64,000 nt of DNA from Deinococcus yavapaiensis KR-236 (lineage in GTDB: Bacteria; Deinococcota; Deinococci; Deinococcales; Deinococcaceae), in the NCBI RefSeq assembly GCF_003217515.1, contig NZ_QJSX01000016.1:59742-123741 (forward strand). The letters are read 5' to 3'. The notes below the pieces were generated by a model. The model saw only the letters and a program-made list of their open reading frames with translations, was not told where the DNA came from and did no database searches. The position numbers and the translations under genes were made by a program. Shown one piece after another: positions 1 to 9,673 of the stretch (positions are counted from its first letter, which is position 1; each line of letters begins with the position of its first letter).

Positions 1-2
1 AT

Positions 3-374
3 CACGCGTTCCAGCTTTCCCGCACCCTCGGTGGTCACGTGACGCTGCTGAGACTCATCGATCACGGCACACCGGAAGAACGGTCAGCCGCGCAGCAGCA
101 GCTTTCCTCGCTCTCGAAGGGCGCGCGGCGTCCTCCCCGCCTGGTGGTGCAGCAGTTCAGCGAAACGCTGCAGGAGCTGGCGACGTACGTGAAGGACCGC
201 CACGTGGACCTGATTGTCCTGCCCGTGAGTGGTCACGGAGGAATCAACGACGACGCGATCACGGCACTGGCGTTGCAGTTGGCCCGCCTGACCGAGGTGA
301 ACGTGCAACTCACCGCTGCCACGGCGCGTACGCCTTCGTCCCGCTGGGCGTCCTTTCACTCGGCCGCGAGTTAA
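3..374 (+). CDS. Universal stress protein-like, C-terminal part (cut by window edge)
   Basis: The reading frame is open from base 3, so the gene starts outside the window; the GTG at 39 is internal. The segment before and after it (AFQLSRTLGGHVTLLRLID, then VDLIVLPVSGHGG) looks like the second half of a UspA-fold domain, where a hydrophobic strand is followed by a glycine-rich nucleotide loop. The last 20 or so residues overlap the antisense tail of an acetate kinase fragment, so the natural C-terminus may have been replaced. The family call rests on pattern only. An unrelated alpha/beta protein is possible. Confidence 0.5.
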   Translation, partial: HAFQLSRTLGGHVTLLRLIDHGTPEERSAAQQQLSSLSKGARRPPRLVVQQFSETLQELATYVKDRHVDLIVLPVSGHGGINDDAITALALQLARLTEVNVQLTAATARTPSSRWASFHSAAS

Positions 375-591
375 ACGGCGCGGAGGAAGCCGCGCGACGG
401 TCGAGCGGAAAGCCGAGCAGGGCCCGGCTGCGCAGCAGTTCGTCGCGCATCCAGGCGTCGTTCTCGCCGATACCTTCCATGAGCACCAGGGTGTCGAGGC
501 CACCTCGCGCCGTGATGCCGGGAGCCGCCGTTTTGCGCGGGCGGTCGACCATCACGTCAAGCAAGCGTCCGGGCTCGGGTCGTCGTTGCAT
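310..591 (-). pseudogene. ackA: Acetate kinase fragment (C-terminal)
   Basis: The minus frame carries GGLDTLVLMEGIGEN followed by DELL...LLGFPLD. This matches the acetate kinase stretch where GGLD-LVFTGGIGEN precedes the helix ending in LGFLG-LD. Only about 80 residues of a roughly 400-residue enzyme are present. The substrate-binding N-terminal half is missing and the frame closes soon after. The normal TGGIGEN reads MEGIGEN here. It lies head-to-head with phosphate acetyltransferase, its usual pathway partner (acetyl-P to acetate plus ATP), so the pta-ackA pathway is probably broken at this locus. It could still be served by an ackA elsewhere. Confidence 0.7.
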
Positions 592-659
592 TCCCGTAAT
601 GCTGTGGTGCGTCCGGTGCGACTACCATGAACTCGGCGGACACCGCCAGACGGAGAAAC

Positions 660-2744
660 ATGCGTATCTTTTTCGTAGGGCCTGCCGGGCAGGACGTTGG
701 ATTGACCACTGTGACTTTGAGTCTGACGCGCGCGTTACAGCGCGCTCAGGAGAACGTCGGCTTCCTCAAGCCCATTGCGCAAGACGAGCTCGGGGAGGAC
801 CGCAGCACTCTGTTCGCCCGGCAGCTGCTGGCAGGGGTGATTCCCGATCCGATTCCCCTGCAGCGCGCTCAAGCATTGATCGGAGGAGGTCAGCAGGACG
901 CGCTGCTCGAAGAGATCGTGAGCCTCGCGCAACAGGCCGGGCAAGGCAAGGACGTGCTGATGGTGGAAGGGCTGTCGCTGGTCGGGCAGAATCCGTACGC
1001 CCATCCCCTCAATGTCACCATGAGCCATACCCTGGTGGCGAACGCAGTGCTGGTCGCCACCTTGCAGAATCGGCAACCGCGTGAGGTCAGCGATCAGCTG
1101 GAGATCGCGGTGCGTGACTACGGAAGCGGCGGCGATGAACTTGCAGGATACATTGTGAACTACGTGCCGTCCGGGCTGGAGTACGGCACCTTGATGGCCG
1201 AGTTGCGCCGAGGCAGTCCAGCCCTCTCCAGCGGGCGGCTGCCGCAGCTGGGGTTGATATCTGCTGAGCCGCAACTGAATGAGCCCCGGACCTTCGACGT
1301 GGCCCAGCAGCTGGGCGCCCAGGTGCTCAACGAAGGCGAACTGCGTTCCCGGCGGGTGAAGTCCACGGTCGTGTCCGCGCGCAGCGCGCCCTTCGTGGCG
1401 GACCTGATGAAGCCCGGCGCGTTGGTGGTCGCCCCTGGTGATCGTGACGACATCCTGATGGCGGCCAGCTTGGCGCACTTGTCGGGTACGCCACTGGCCG
1501 GGTTGCTGCTCACCTCGGACGCCGAACCGGACCCGCGCATCGAGCGGCTGTGTCAAGCGGCGCTGACCAGCAGCTTGCCGGTGATGAAGGTGAGCACCAA
1601 CAGTTACGACACGGCGGGACGCTTGGCGCGCATGGACCCGCAGGTGCCGCTCGACGACTTGGAGCGCATCGAGCGCACGCTGGACTTCATCGCCGACCGG
1701 CTGGATGTGCTGCCGCTGCGCCCACGCATGCCCGTACCGGCCCGCCATCACCTGCCGCCGCCCGCGTTTCGGTACCAACTGGTGCAGAAGGCGCGGGCGG
1801 CGAGCAAGCGCATCGTGCTGCCCGAAGGCGACGAGCCCCGCACGGTGCGGGCCGCCGTCATCTGCCACCAGAAGGGCATCGCGCGCTGCGTGCTGCTGGC
1901 GGCCCCCGACGCGGTACAGGCGGTCGCGGACGCCCAGGGAATCACCTTGCCTCCGGACCTCGAGATCCTCGATCCTAACCAGCTGCGTTTCCGCTACGTG
2001 GCCCACCTGGTGGAGCTGCGCCGACACAAAGGCCTGACCGAACCCATGGCCGAACAGCAGCTGGAAGACAACGTCGTGCTTGGGACCATGATGTTGGCTC
2101 AGGGTGAGGTGGACGGTCTCGTCTCGGGCGCAGTTCATACCACGGCCAACACGGTGCGTCCCGCGTTGCAATTCATCAAGACCGCGCCAGGCACCAAGAT
2201 TGTCTCCAGCGTGTTCTTCATGCTGATGCCCGATCAAGTTCTCGTCTACGGTGACTGTGCCATTAACCCCAACCCGACGGCGCAAGAGCTGGCCGACATC
2301 GCGGTGCAGTCTGCCGACAGCGCCGCCGCGTTCGGAATTGAGCCGCGTGTGGCCATGATTAGTTACTCGACTGGCACCAGCGGCAGCGGCGAGGACGTGG
2401 AGAAGGTCAGCAAGGCGACCCGGCTGGCGCGCGAGAAGCGTCCCGACCTGCCCATCGATGGCCCCATGCAGTACGACGCGGCGAGTGTTGCGAGTGTTGG
2501 CGCGCAGAAAGCCCCAGGCAGCCCGGTGGCCGGGCGCGCGACGGTGTTCATCTTTCCTGACCTCAACACTGGCAACACCACTTACAAAGCGGTGCAGCGC
2601 AGTGCAGGCGTGGTGTCCATCGGCCCAATGCTGCAGGGACTGCGCAAGCCCGTGAATGACCTCTCGCGCGGCGCCTTGGTAGACGACATCGTGTTCACGA
2701 TTGCAATCACCGCCATCCAAGCTCAGCAGAACACGCCTCGTTGA
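660..2744 (+). CDS. pta: Phosphate acetyltransferase (long form)
   Basis: This 694-residue protein should interconvert acetyl-CoA plus phosphate and acetyl phosphate in the cytoplasm. It has the three-part layout of long Pta enzymes: an N-terminal P-loop-like domain (MRIFFVGPAGQDVGLTT), a middle DRTGG-like domain (about residues 210-330), and the C-terminal catalytic PTA/PTB domain starting near FRYQLVQKARAASKRIVLPEG. The P-loop is degenerate (GPAGQDVGLTT, lacking the GKT lysine). The ATG at 660 is chosen over the earlier in-frame 627 start because the protein fold begins there and a GGAG lies just upstream. The catalytic motifs (GLVSGAVHTTANTVRPAL, SYSTGTSGSG) look intact. Confidence 0.93.
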   Translation: MRIFFVGPAGQDVGLTTVTLSLTRALQRAQENVGFLKPIAQDELGEDRSTLFARQLLAGVIPDPIPLQRAQALIGGGQQDALLEEIVSLAQQAGQGKDVLMVEGLSLVGQNPYAHPLNVTMSHTLVANAVLVATLQNRQPREVSDQLEIAVRDYGSGGDELAGYIVNYVPSGLEYGTLMAELRRGSPALSSGRLPQLGLISAEPQLNEPRTFDVAQQLGAQVLNEGELRSRRVKSTVVSARSAPFVADLMKPGALVVAPGDRDDILMAASLAHLSGTPLAGLLLTSDAEPDPRIERLCQAALTSSLPVMKVSTNSYDTAGRLARMDPQVPLDDLERIERTLDFIADRLDVLPLRPRMPVPARHHLPPPAFRYQLVQKARAASKRIVLPEGDEPRTVRAAVICHQKGIARCVLLAAPDAVQAVADAQGITLPPDLEILDPNQLRFRYVAHLVELRRHKGLTEPMAEQQLEDNVVLGTMMLAQGEVDGLVSGAVHTTANTVRPALQFIKTAPGTKIVSSVFFMLMPDQVLVYGDCAINPNPTAQELADIAVQSADSAAAFGIEPRVAMISYSTGTSGSGEDVEKVSKATRLAREKRPDLPIDGPMQYDAASVASVGAQKAPGSPVAGRATVFIFPDLNTGNTTYKAVQRSAGVVSIGPMLQGLRKPVNDLSRGALVDDIVFTIAITAIQAQQNTPR

Positions 2745-2758
2745 AGCTATTGACGGGA

Positions 2759-2959
2759 GTGAGTTGCGCTCCTCTCGACGCTTATCGCACCGTGCTGCAG
2801 GACCTGGAAACACGTGAGCCTGTTGATCTGCTGCCAGATTGATCGGCCGCTTCCCTTGCTGCGTGGCTCAAAGAGCATGCTGGCGAGGAAGTCATCGTTC
2901 GCGATCGTGCCGCCCGCTCCCCCGAAGGCGCGAGGGAAGGCGCTCCGAATACCGAGTAA
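2759..2959 (+). pseudogene. ISL3-family transposase fragment
   Basis: One plus frame reads APLDAYRTVLQDLET, PVDLLPD, a TGA stop, then SAASLAAWLKEH and EEVIVRDRAA. This follows the ISL3 transposase core (VLVDLETH-PVDLLPDR-A-TLAAWLK-HPGVEVICRDRA). The stop falls exactly where the family has Arg, consistent with a CGA to TGA change. Only about 65 residues remain, and the fragment abuts an IS5-type fragment on the other strand. No terminal repeats were found. Confidence 0.65.
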
Positions 2960-2968
2960 GACGCGGTT

Positions 2969-3330
2969 TCACAACCGCATCAGCGTGCGGAAGCAGATCA
3001 ACGCCAACGCCAGGAGATGAAATGCCTCGAACTGCGACGCGTACCGCTCGTACCGAATTCGTAGACGCCGAAACCCGTTCAACCACGACAGCGTGCGCTC
3101 AACCACCTGGCGATGCCGTCCCAACCGCTCACGCCACGCCGAGCGAGCCGAGCCGTGATGCCCCGTGTACGACACGCCCCACGGCAGCGACCAAGGTCGT
3201 ACGCCTTGTCGCCATGCACCTTCTCCGGTCTTCGTCTCGGCCGACCTGGGCGACCGTCTCGAATGCCGGGAATGGCGTCCAGCACCGCTTCGAAGTACGC
3301 GCTGTCGTGACGGTTTGCTCCGGAACGTCA
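2969..3330 (-). pseudogene. IS5-family (IS427-like) transposase, 3' part, frameshifted
   Basis: Minus-strand frames carry the last third of an IS5/IS427-group DDE transposase. RPRRRPEKVHGDKAYDLGR and ITARLARRGVS sit in one frame. RLGRHRQVVERTLSWLNGFRRL through LALALICFRTLMRL sits in another, so at least one frameshift separates them. The catalytic Glu region (VVERT) is present, but the upstream DDE Asp residues are gone. Its right side joins directly to the truncated mannanase-like gene, suggesting the insertion sequence interrupted that gene before decaying. Confidence 0.75.
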
Positions 3331-4394
3331 ACGCCGACAGCCCCTTGAAGAGCGTCACGCTGAGCAACGACGCCGGCACGCTGCGAGTCGGCGGGCTCAC
3401 CCCTAGCACCGACGTCTCGGAGAGCGGCTACTGGAGCAACGTCCGCCTCTCCGCTGACAGCTCCACCCAGCGTCCCGGCCTCAGCGGGACGACATCGCTC
3501 AGCCTCGACGTCCTGGTCGGCGCACCAACCACCATCTCCATTGCCGCCCTTCCGCAAAGCGCCACGCACGGCTGGATCAACCCTCAACGCGCGGTTCGCG
3601 CCACGCCCGACCAATTCGTTCGTCAGCCAAACGGCTTGTACAAAGCGACCGTCACCATCACCGCCGCTGACACCCCGAACTTGGCGGCGATCGCCGCTGA
3701 CATCAACGCGGCGGGCCGCACCCTCACCAACCTGATCCTGTTCGTCGGCGCGCAGAACGGCGCGGACGTTCGCCTTGACAACATCACCTTCTCCGGCAAC
3801 CGCACAGACGCGCCGCCCACGGTCGAGCACGCGCCCCTCGGGACGGTGAGGCTGCCCTCGACCTTCGAGGACGGCACTCGGCAAGGCTGGACTTGGGATG
3901 CCGCTTCCGGCGTGAAGGGCGCCTTGACCCTCCAGCCCCAAGGCGGTTCGCAGGTCCTCTCTTGGGAGGTGACGTACCCCGACGTGAAGCCTTTCGACGG
4001 ATGGGCGTCCGCGCCGCGCCTCATCTTGGAACTCGGCAATCGGACGCGTGGAAGCGACAACTTCTTGCAGTTCGACCTTTACCTGCGGCCCGAACCTGGG
4101 CGTGGCACGCAAGGCGCGCTTTCAGTCAACCTCGCCTTCGGCCCGCCCAACCTCGGTTACTGGGCGCAGGCGAACACCGCTGTCCGCGTTCCGCTCGCCA
4201 ACCTCACCAGCGCGCCCCGCACGGCGGACGGCTTGGTGCGTGTGCCCGTGCGCTTCAACTTGAACGACTTCGACAAGACCCTCGCGTCGGACACGGTGCT
4301 CGGCAAGATCACCTTGGTGGTGGCCGACGATCAAAGCAACTTCGCCGGGCGGATGTACCTCGACGAGGTACGCTTCTCCGCCACCGCTCCTTGA
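3312..4394 (+). pseudogene. C-terminal carbohydrate-binding part of a beta-mannanase-like hydrolase
   Basis: About 360 residues of beta-rich sequence with no start codon of their own; the frame runs out of IS5 remnant DNA. Two similar modules can be seen, the second (about 3855-4390) beginning LPSTFEDGTRQGWTWD and ending in RMYLDEVRF. This resembles mannan-binding modules (CBM27-like) found after GH5/GH26 mannanases. The catalytic domain is absent. Secretion is expected for the family, but no signal peptide remains. The module assignment is by resemblance and is moderate. Confidence 0.55.
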
Positions 4395-4516
4395 ACGCTC
4401 GACTGGACAGACGTGCTCCTTGCCACTGCCTGAACCACCAACGCTCCGCTCAAGCAAAGCGGAAGGGAAACTTGACGGCTTCTCGTTGAGCTTCAAGGTG
4501 AGCTCCTGTGCCGAAC

Positions 4517-4558
4517 TGTACGCGGCGCCCCCAGCCATCCCTGAGGGCGCCGCGTACA
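4517..4558. terminator. 14-bp perfect inverted repeat
   Basis: TGTACGCGGCGCCC at 4517-4530 and its exact complement at 4545-4558 flank a 14-nt loop, about 120 bp after the mannanase-like stop. There is no clear T-run, so this is a stable hairpin that may end transcription in either direction. Confidence 0.5.
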
Positions 4559-4773
4559 ACAGGTTCCCCTCGATCTCCGTCAACGCCGTGGATCAAGCGG
4601 AAGCTTCATGGACGCTTCTTGGCGATGCCGCGTATTCTGAACGATGTCGCCGAATGCCCGGGCATCCAGCTCAAAAGCAAATGACTCCATGCCAGATTGC
4701 GCTTCGTCACGAACGCCACGGCGAGCGGTTGAGTCACTGTGCGTCATGCTGCTGTGACAAGTGCGCTTCTACA

Positions 4774-5028
4774 ATGAGCGCGATGCCGAATGACGTCGAT
4801 GTCTTCATCCTGGCCTTGCGGTCTCGCATCGACAGGATCAGATTCGAAGCCCACGAACGTCAACTTCCTCCTGAGGGGCGTGGAGAGGTGTTTGCAGCGA
4901 TCCTGACCGTCGAAATCGAGTTGAATCGTGTGCCGACCAGTCCGACCTCCAACGAAGACCTGAAGCGGTGCGAGCGACTGCTGCATGTCCTCTTGAACGA
5001 CATCCAAGCAGGCGTGTTCGACGAGTGA
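4774..5028 (+). CDS. Small hypothetical protein (84 aa)
   Basis: The sequence begins MSAMPNDVDVFILALRSRID and is acidic, helical and charge-balanced, with third positions rich in G/C as in real genes here. The ATG at 4774 follows non-coding DNA. No domain, signal peptide or membrane segment is recognisable. It stands alone between decayed regions, so it may itself be a leftover. Function unknown. Confidence 0.5.
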   Translation: MSAMPNDVDVFILALRSRIDRIRFEAHERQLPPEGRGEVFAAILTVEIELNRVPTSPTSNEDLKRCERLLHVLLNDIQAGVFDE

Positions 5029-5777
5029 CCTTATCTCAACCGTTGCCCCGACACCCGAAGCGCGACTTCCCCCGCCCGTCGAAACACGCCGCGCCAACCA
5101 TGCATTCGTTGAGACCACCCTCCGCATGCACAACGCGCGGGTGTGACGTCACACGCACGCGACCAAGCCGCCGATTCGACGCTAACGTCAACCGATTCAT
5201 GGATAACCACCGAGCCCCCTGAGGGAAGTCACGACGGTGCGAGCATGAACGGCGAGGTCGTCGAGGGCCGCCGCGTCCCCGCCAACAGCCAACCTCACGA
5301 ACACCGCTCGGAAGCCCGACGCCAGCCGTTGCAGGCACGAATCGTGCTCGCTATCAGCTCGGTGACCGCGCACCGTGCCCGCTGATCTGACGCGTTCACG
5401 CTGTCATCGTCCACGACCAGGCCCAAACAACCTTCGAAGGACGTTGGCACCTCCGGCTGCAATTGGAACCGTTCGTACTCTGATGTTCAGACGGCTCTAC
5501 CTGGGCGCGTACGATCTCTCCGTGCCACCGCGCCCGAACGACGAGCGAAATCAAGCGCCATCGCGTGCTTCGCGTGCCGTACGCACCCTTCGCATCGCCG
5601 CGCGCGGCTTCAAGGACGTCGACCGTCGCGACGTCCTGCCCGATTAAGCGCGGAGATTGGACGCCGAGTTGCAGTGGCAGCAAACAGCCGAGCACTTCAA
5701 CGCCATCGCCAAGCGGGCGGAGGCAATGTTACAACTCGTGAAGGAATCTCAAGTTGAAGTGCTGAGCTGAGCGGGCG
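5029..5777. other. Non-coding or decayed stretch
   Basis: No frame here gives a convincing protein. A short plus-strand tail ending at 5770 (AELQWQQTAEHFNAIAKRA, then LQLVKESQVEVLS) looks like the C-terminus of a lost gene, but it has no start and no identifiable family. Confidence 0.4.
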
Positions 5778-6185
5778 TCATTGGAACGGCTTGAGCAGCC
5801 GAAGGAGCGGCGAAAGCCAAAACGTGAGCAAGCCGCGCATCACGTCATGCCATGCGTCGTCCGCGTCCAGCCTGAGCGCGAACGCGTTCGCACCCAAGTT
5901 GTACGTTCGCTCCGCTTGCACGAGGGTGTCTTCACGTGAAAACGCCACGATAGGAATGCTTGGGTGTCGCCGTCGCCGTTCATGGCGGAGAGGAACGCCC
6001 ACGCGTCGCTGCTGTGCGCGTCAAGGTCAAGCGATCAGGTCGGGCCGCTCGTCCCTCAACGCGCTGCCCATGTCGCGCTCGACGCGAAGCGTGAACGGCT
6101 TGACGGCAGCCGTCTCGATCTGCTGAAGGGCGGCACGAAATCCGAGGAGCCGCAGGTCGTCCTTGACCGAGAGGATACTGACAGG
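5778..6185 (-). pseudogene. Response regulator receiver protein, frameshifted
   Basis: Minus-strand frames together give a receiver-domain outline: SILSVKDDLRLLGFRAAL, then RPDLIALDLDA, then PSIPIVAFSRE and TYNLGANAFALRLDAD. These match the N-terminal beta1/alpha1, the beta3 phospho-Asp region and the beta4-beta5 segment of Rcp1-type response regulators. At least two frame changes separate the blocks, and a stop (TGA) lies right after DLIA. The usual acidic pocket (EDN or DDD) near the N-terminus is not preserved and the beta5 Lys is replaced by Arg. No partner kinase is visible. Confidence 0.6.
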
Positions 6186-6449
6186 ATTCGAGGAAGACGT
6201 GAGGCTGGGAGCGTAACAAATCGTTGTGGCACAAGGTCAAGCTTCGCTGCAAGCGCATCACATCATGCAAGCTCACCATCGAGGTGTCTCGGCCGGGAGT
6301 GGCGCGAGGCAGCGCATGGACCCTCTGTGAGTTGGACGGAACTCGGCACGGGAAGCAGCACTTCTTGAGTGAGGAGCGCTGCTTCCTTGTGGTTGAGCGG
6401 ACGTGGGATGGCTCGACGACCTTGTGAAATTAACGGCAGCACAAGACCG

Positions 6450-6469
6450 TTGATAATGCTGCTTATCAA
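6450..6469. repeat. 20-bp palindrome, copy 1
   Basis: TTGATAA (6450-6456), six bases, TTATCAA (6463-6469). A near-identical palindrome occurs at 35517-35536 just before a recombinase gene (17 of 20 positions the same). The surrounding 6186-6806 stretch has no convincing gene, so this is the only structured element seen there. Confidence 0.45.
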
Positions 6470-6806
6470 TGGCTTGTCGGCCACTGGGACTGCCCGTCAG
6501 CAACCCTGCGAGGTAAGACTGGACATCTGGGCGCAAAGGAGTACGCTGAACAGTGATCTCCGGAAGCAGTGACCGCGACGGACGAACCTCGGGCGCCTGC
6601 CCGCCGCGAGAGCTCATGGCGCAACCGACCGGAGCCTGCACTTCCGTACGACTTGCACACCAGGAGAACCATGCGAATGCGCTTCTGACAGTTGCTCTGA
6701 CCGCCTTGCCCAGCGCCAGCCCTTCGTCGGCGGCGCCGATGCCCGACTTGTCGCAGGCCCGTTCGTTCGACGGATGGCCTGCCAGGTAGGTTTGAAGGAG
6801 ATTGCC

Positions 6807-7367
6807 ATGAACATTCGCGTCCTTGCGGCTGCCCTCACCTTGAGCGTTCTCACCGCCTGTGGAAGCATGGACCGCGCGGTTGGGTCAGCTCCACCTGCCC
6901 TGACCGCTCTGGGAGAGCGAAGCACCTCCAGCTCGTTGGGCAACCTCCAGATCTCGGGAACCGCGGTCTACGACGTGAGCGGAAGCACCTGCTCAGGCCC
7001 TCCCAGCGGCTTTGCCGACTTCGTGAGCTACCCGGGGCTCGTTCTGAGCGGCCGCTTGCAAGGCTGCTGGTACACGAAGGTCGAGTCCTCCAAGACGACC
7101 CCGAGCGGTGTCTACCTGGAAACCGGGAGGGAGGTCTTCGTCGGCAGCCTGAATGGCGGACCGGTCGGTGTGTTCGCGACGACTTATAAATTCGAGTCCA
7201 AGTTCTCCGGGAGCACGGAAATCTTTGGACGTTGCCATCACCCCCTGGTGGCGGGCAGCGGAACCGGCGGGTTCGCGGGTGCCACGGGGCGTGTCGACTT
7301 CAAGGACATCGTGGCTGACCCCAGCAACATCTACTACGTCTATCGGGGGCACATCAAAACGCGGTGA
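6807..7367 (+). CDS. Small secreted lipoprotein
   Basis: A 186-residue protein with a clean lipoprotein signal (MNIRVLAAALTLSVLTACGS; lipobox LTAC), so it should be exported and lipid-anchored. The ATG at 6807 has a strong ribosome site (GAAGGAG, 6-nt spacing). The mature part is rich in Gly, Ser and Thr with strand-like segments, ending in GHIKTR, and carries three cysteines. No named domain was recognised. It is the one intact gene between decayed regions and appears monocistronic. Confidence 0.75.
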   Translation: MNIRVLAAALTLSVLTACGSMDRAVGSAPPALTALGERSTSSSLGNLQISGTAVYDVSGSTCSGPPSGFADFVSYPGLVLSGRLQGCWYTKVESSKTTPSGVYLETGREVFVGSLNGGPVGVFATTYKFESKFSGSTEIFGRCHHPLVAGSGTGGFAGATGRVDFKDIVADPSNIYYVYRGHIKTR

Positions 7368-7519
7368 CCGACGGGCACCTGACGCATCCCTCGGCACCCC
7401 GCGCATCCAGGGCGATCATGTCGAGCATCAAAGGCGGCCTCCGGGTCGCCTTCTCCATGGCGCTCCCACCCAGTGCGACCGCGCAGAGTGTGACGGGGAG
7501 TGAGACGTAAGACAAAGGA

Positions 7520-7951
7520 TCATCGAAATGAGCCAGTTGAGACGCACGAATCGCTGCGAGGAGGGCGGCCGACGCTTCGTCGAAGTTCCTCTTCATCCGC
7601 GCATCGCAACTCGGGCGCACGAGCAAGCAGGAGGTCGATGGCGCCGCGGATGAGGGTGTTCTCGGTGATGCGTTCGCTCGCGCCGCTTCCCTTCTCGCTT
7701 CGTCGGGCCTTCGTGAGCGTCCGCGCCAAGCGTGTCAGTACGTCGTACTGATCTTCGTACAAACGAGCTTCTTGGAGAGTGAGACGCTGGTACTTCGGAC
7801 CTCTCTGTCTCTGTAACTCTGTAACTTCTATACTCTCGAACTTCGTATCTTGCTGCTCTTGGGAAACATCAGATTGGCTCGGCCACTCCGTCAGCGACAA
7901 CTCGAACGTCTTGTGTAGGCTGCTGAGTCCTCGTCGTGTGAACTTCACCAT
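7520..7951 (-). CDS. ParB-like partition protein, older copy
   Basis: This 143-residue protein resembles the intact ParB at 37379-37861, mainly in the C-terminal half: RLYEDQYDVLTRLAR against RLREEQYDELTRLAR, then SERITENTLIRGAIDLLL against TERITENTLIRVAIDVLL. That half looks like a ribbon-helix-helix DNA-binding region. The start overlaps the end of a parA remnant through ATGGTGA, exactly as in the intact pair. The frame is open, but with its ParA partner broken it probably no longer partitions anything. The N-terminal half has diverged and contains a parS-like motif on the other strand. Confidence 0.65.
   Translation of the reverse strand: MVKFTRRGLSSLHKTFELSLTEWPSQSDVSQEQQDTKFESIEVTELQRQRGPKYQRLTLQEARLYEDQYDVLTRLARTLTKARRSEKGSGASERITENTLIRGAIDLLLARAPELRCADEEELRRSVGRPPRSDSCVSTGSFR
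7808..7828 (+). repeat. parS-like motif inside older parB
   Basis: Bases 7809-7827 read CTCTGTAACTCTGTAACTT. The field before the intact parA has the same motif at 36444-36462 with one base different. Sharing a 19-mer between two partition loci points to a related centromere site. Confidence 0.55.
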
Positions 7952-8300
7952 TCGCAGGTCACCTTCTCGGCAATGCGGTCGTAATTACGCTGCGCTTCAC
8001 GCGCGTTCGCGCCCTGGTGGATGGACACACCTTCCAGAGCAACGCGTTCGTGCGTCTTGTACGCCCGCACGAACGCGTGGAAGGCAGGCACTTTCAACGC
8101 CCCGAGCATGTTGAGCGCCTCCATAGCCTCGCTGAGTGCGCGGAGACCGACGCGGGTGGAGCATCACTCGAAACGTCGTGCCGCTCAGGCAGATCACTTC
8201 GCGCGGTGTGTACGACCACGCCGAGGCCGACGGCGGTCGGTGGCGTGGGGACGAACGCGACGTCGGCGAGTTCCACGACCACCGCTCGCCAAGGTAAGCG
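7945..8300 (-). pseudogene. parA: ParA remnant, older copy
   Basis: Minus frames give VVELADVAFVPTPPTAVGL, FRVMLHP, then after a frame change RVGLRALSEAMEALNMLG, AFHAFVRAYKTHERVALEG and YDRIAEKVTCEW. Each block aligns with the intact ParA at 36759-37385 (for example VPTPPAAMDLS and YDRIAEEVTREW). The N-terminal half with the P-loop is missing; the metallo-hydrolase gene at 8458 now lies there. Loss of the Walker A motif and the frameshift make it non-functional. Confidence 0.75.
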
Positions 8301-8457
8301 GTGTGTCAACGACGGCCGCGTCGAATCCACCAACTTGCCGCAGGGAACGTTAGGCGTGCGCGTCACTTTCCGTGACGACCTCGAAGCGAGCGTTCACGAC
8401 CAACCAAGCGGCGTTGAACGCCTTGAACGCCGCGGATGAGGGTGGGGATGTGCAATT

Positions 8458-9402
8458 GTGAAGCGCCTCGTGCTGGCCGCGCTTCTCCTCGTCTCGACGG
8501 CTGAAGCTCAGGATCTCGTAATTCGCTTTCTGGATGTCGGGCAAGGGGACGCGGTGCTCGTCATCACTCCGGACGGGAAGAGCATGCTGTACGACGCGGG
8601 TCGTGGTCGCGCGGCTGAGTTGCTGCGGTCGTTCGGCGTGAAGCAACTCGACCTTGCGGTGATGAGCCAAGGCGACGCGGATCATATTGGCGGCTTCGAG
8701 TTCGTCGCGCAGGCGTTCAAGCCGCGCTCGCTTACGTACGCGCGCGTCCTCGCCGCGTTTGGGGCCGCAGGCACGCAAGGGTTGCGTGCGACGGCTCGCA
8801 CCATCAACCTCGGCACGAGCGTGAAGTTGCAAGTGATTCCCGCGCCGAGCAGTGTGCCCGCCAAGGATCAGAACGCGAACTTCGTCGGGGTGCTGTTGAC
8901 GTACGGGACGTTCAAGCTGTTCCTCGGGGGGACGCGGAACCGAGCACCACGAACGGTTGGGCGGCGGCGTACGGACCGCAACTGCGCGGCATGAACGTGT
9001 ACAAGGCGTTGCACCACGGATCGAAGCACAACGACAGTGCCGCGTGGCTGAGCGTACTGCAACCGAAGGTGGTCGTGATCGGCGTGGGACCGAACAACTA
9101 CGGGCACCCGTCCGGGGAAGCGCTCGCTGTACAAGAACGTCGGCGCGACCGTGTTCCGTACGGACGTGCACGGCACCGTGACGTTCACGGTGAAGGCGAA
9201 CGGGACGTTCACGACGAGCGTGTCGAAAGGACCGGCCCCAACCACGACGAAGGCCGTGCCCGTCACGCCGTTGCCATCGTCGAACGTCACGTACGCGAAC
9301 TGCGCGGCCGTGCGAGCGGCGGGCGCCGCACCGATTCGCGTGGGGCAGCCGGGGTACAGCCGTATGCTCGACCGGGATGGGGACGGCGTCGCGTGTGAGT
9401 AG
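8458..9402 (+). pseudogene. Secreted metallo-beta-lactamase-fold hydrolase with excalibur tail, two frameshifts
   Basis: A signal peptide (MKRLVLAALLLVSTAEAQ) leads into a ComEC-like MBL domain (FLDVGQGDAVLV, MSQGDADHIGG). The frame then breaks near 8928 in a run of six G (seven would restore it), continues with HHGSKHNDSAAWLS and GPNNYGHPS, and breaks again near 9128. The last part has an excalibur calcium-binding motif (DRDGDGVACE). The usual SHxDxDH metal motif reads SQGDADH, so the first His is replaced by Gln. Start is GTG 8458. Related proteins are extracellular nucleases or competence-type hydrolases. The breaks may be real or sequencing errors. Confidence 0.75.
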
Positions 9403-9673
9403 GCCGCGTTTCGATGCGGGGACTTGACGGCTTAGCTTTGTTACGGCACTGCTTGAACGTTCCGACGTGAACTACCATGCAATGCATTGAATAATGAACA
9501 TTGTGGCTTCGACATATAAGAGAGCGAGTCGTTGCATAACACGTACGCCAGGCGCGAGGAGTGTCATTGAGCGCATGAAGACTTGAACGATCGAACTCTT
9601 TGCAAGAATTGAGGAACGTCATCGTTCATCGCTTTGCTAGGTGTTCCCACGAGCTCGTTTGAACGTACCGTGT

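Noticed and set aside
735..2813. A 692-codon open frame antisense to pta
   Set aside because: It is the GC3-driven mirror of the pta frame; the His/Arg/Gln-rich composition is typical of antisense shadows and no domain is visible.
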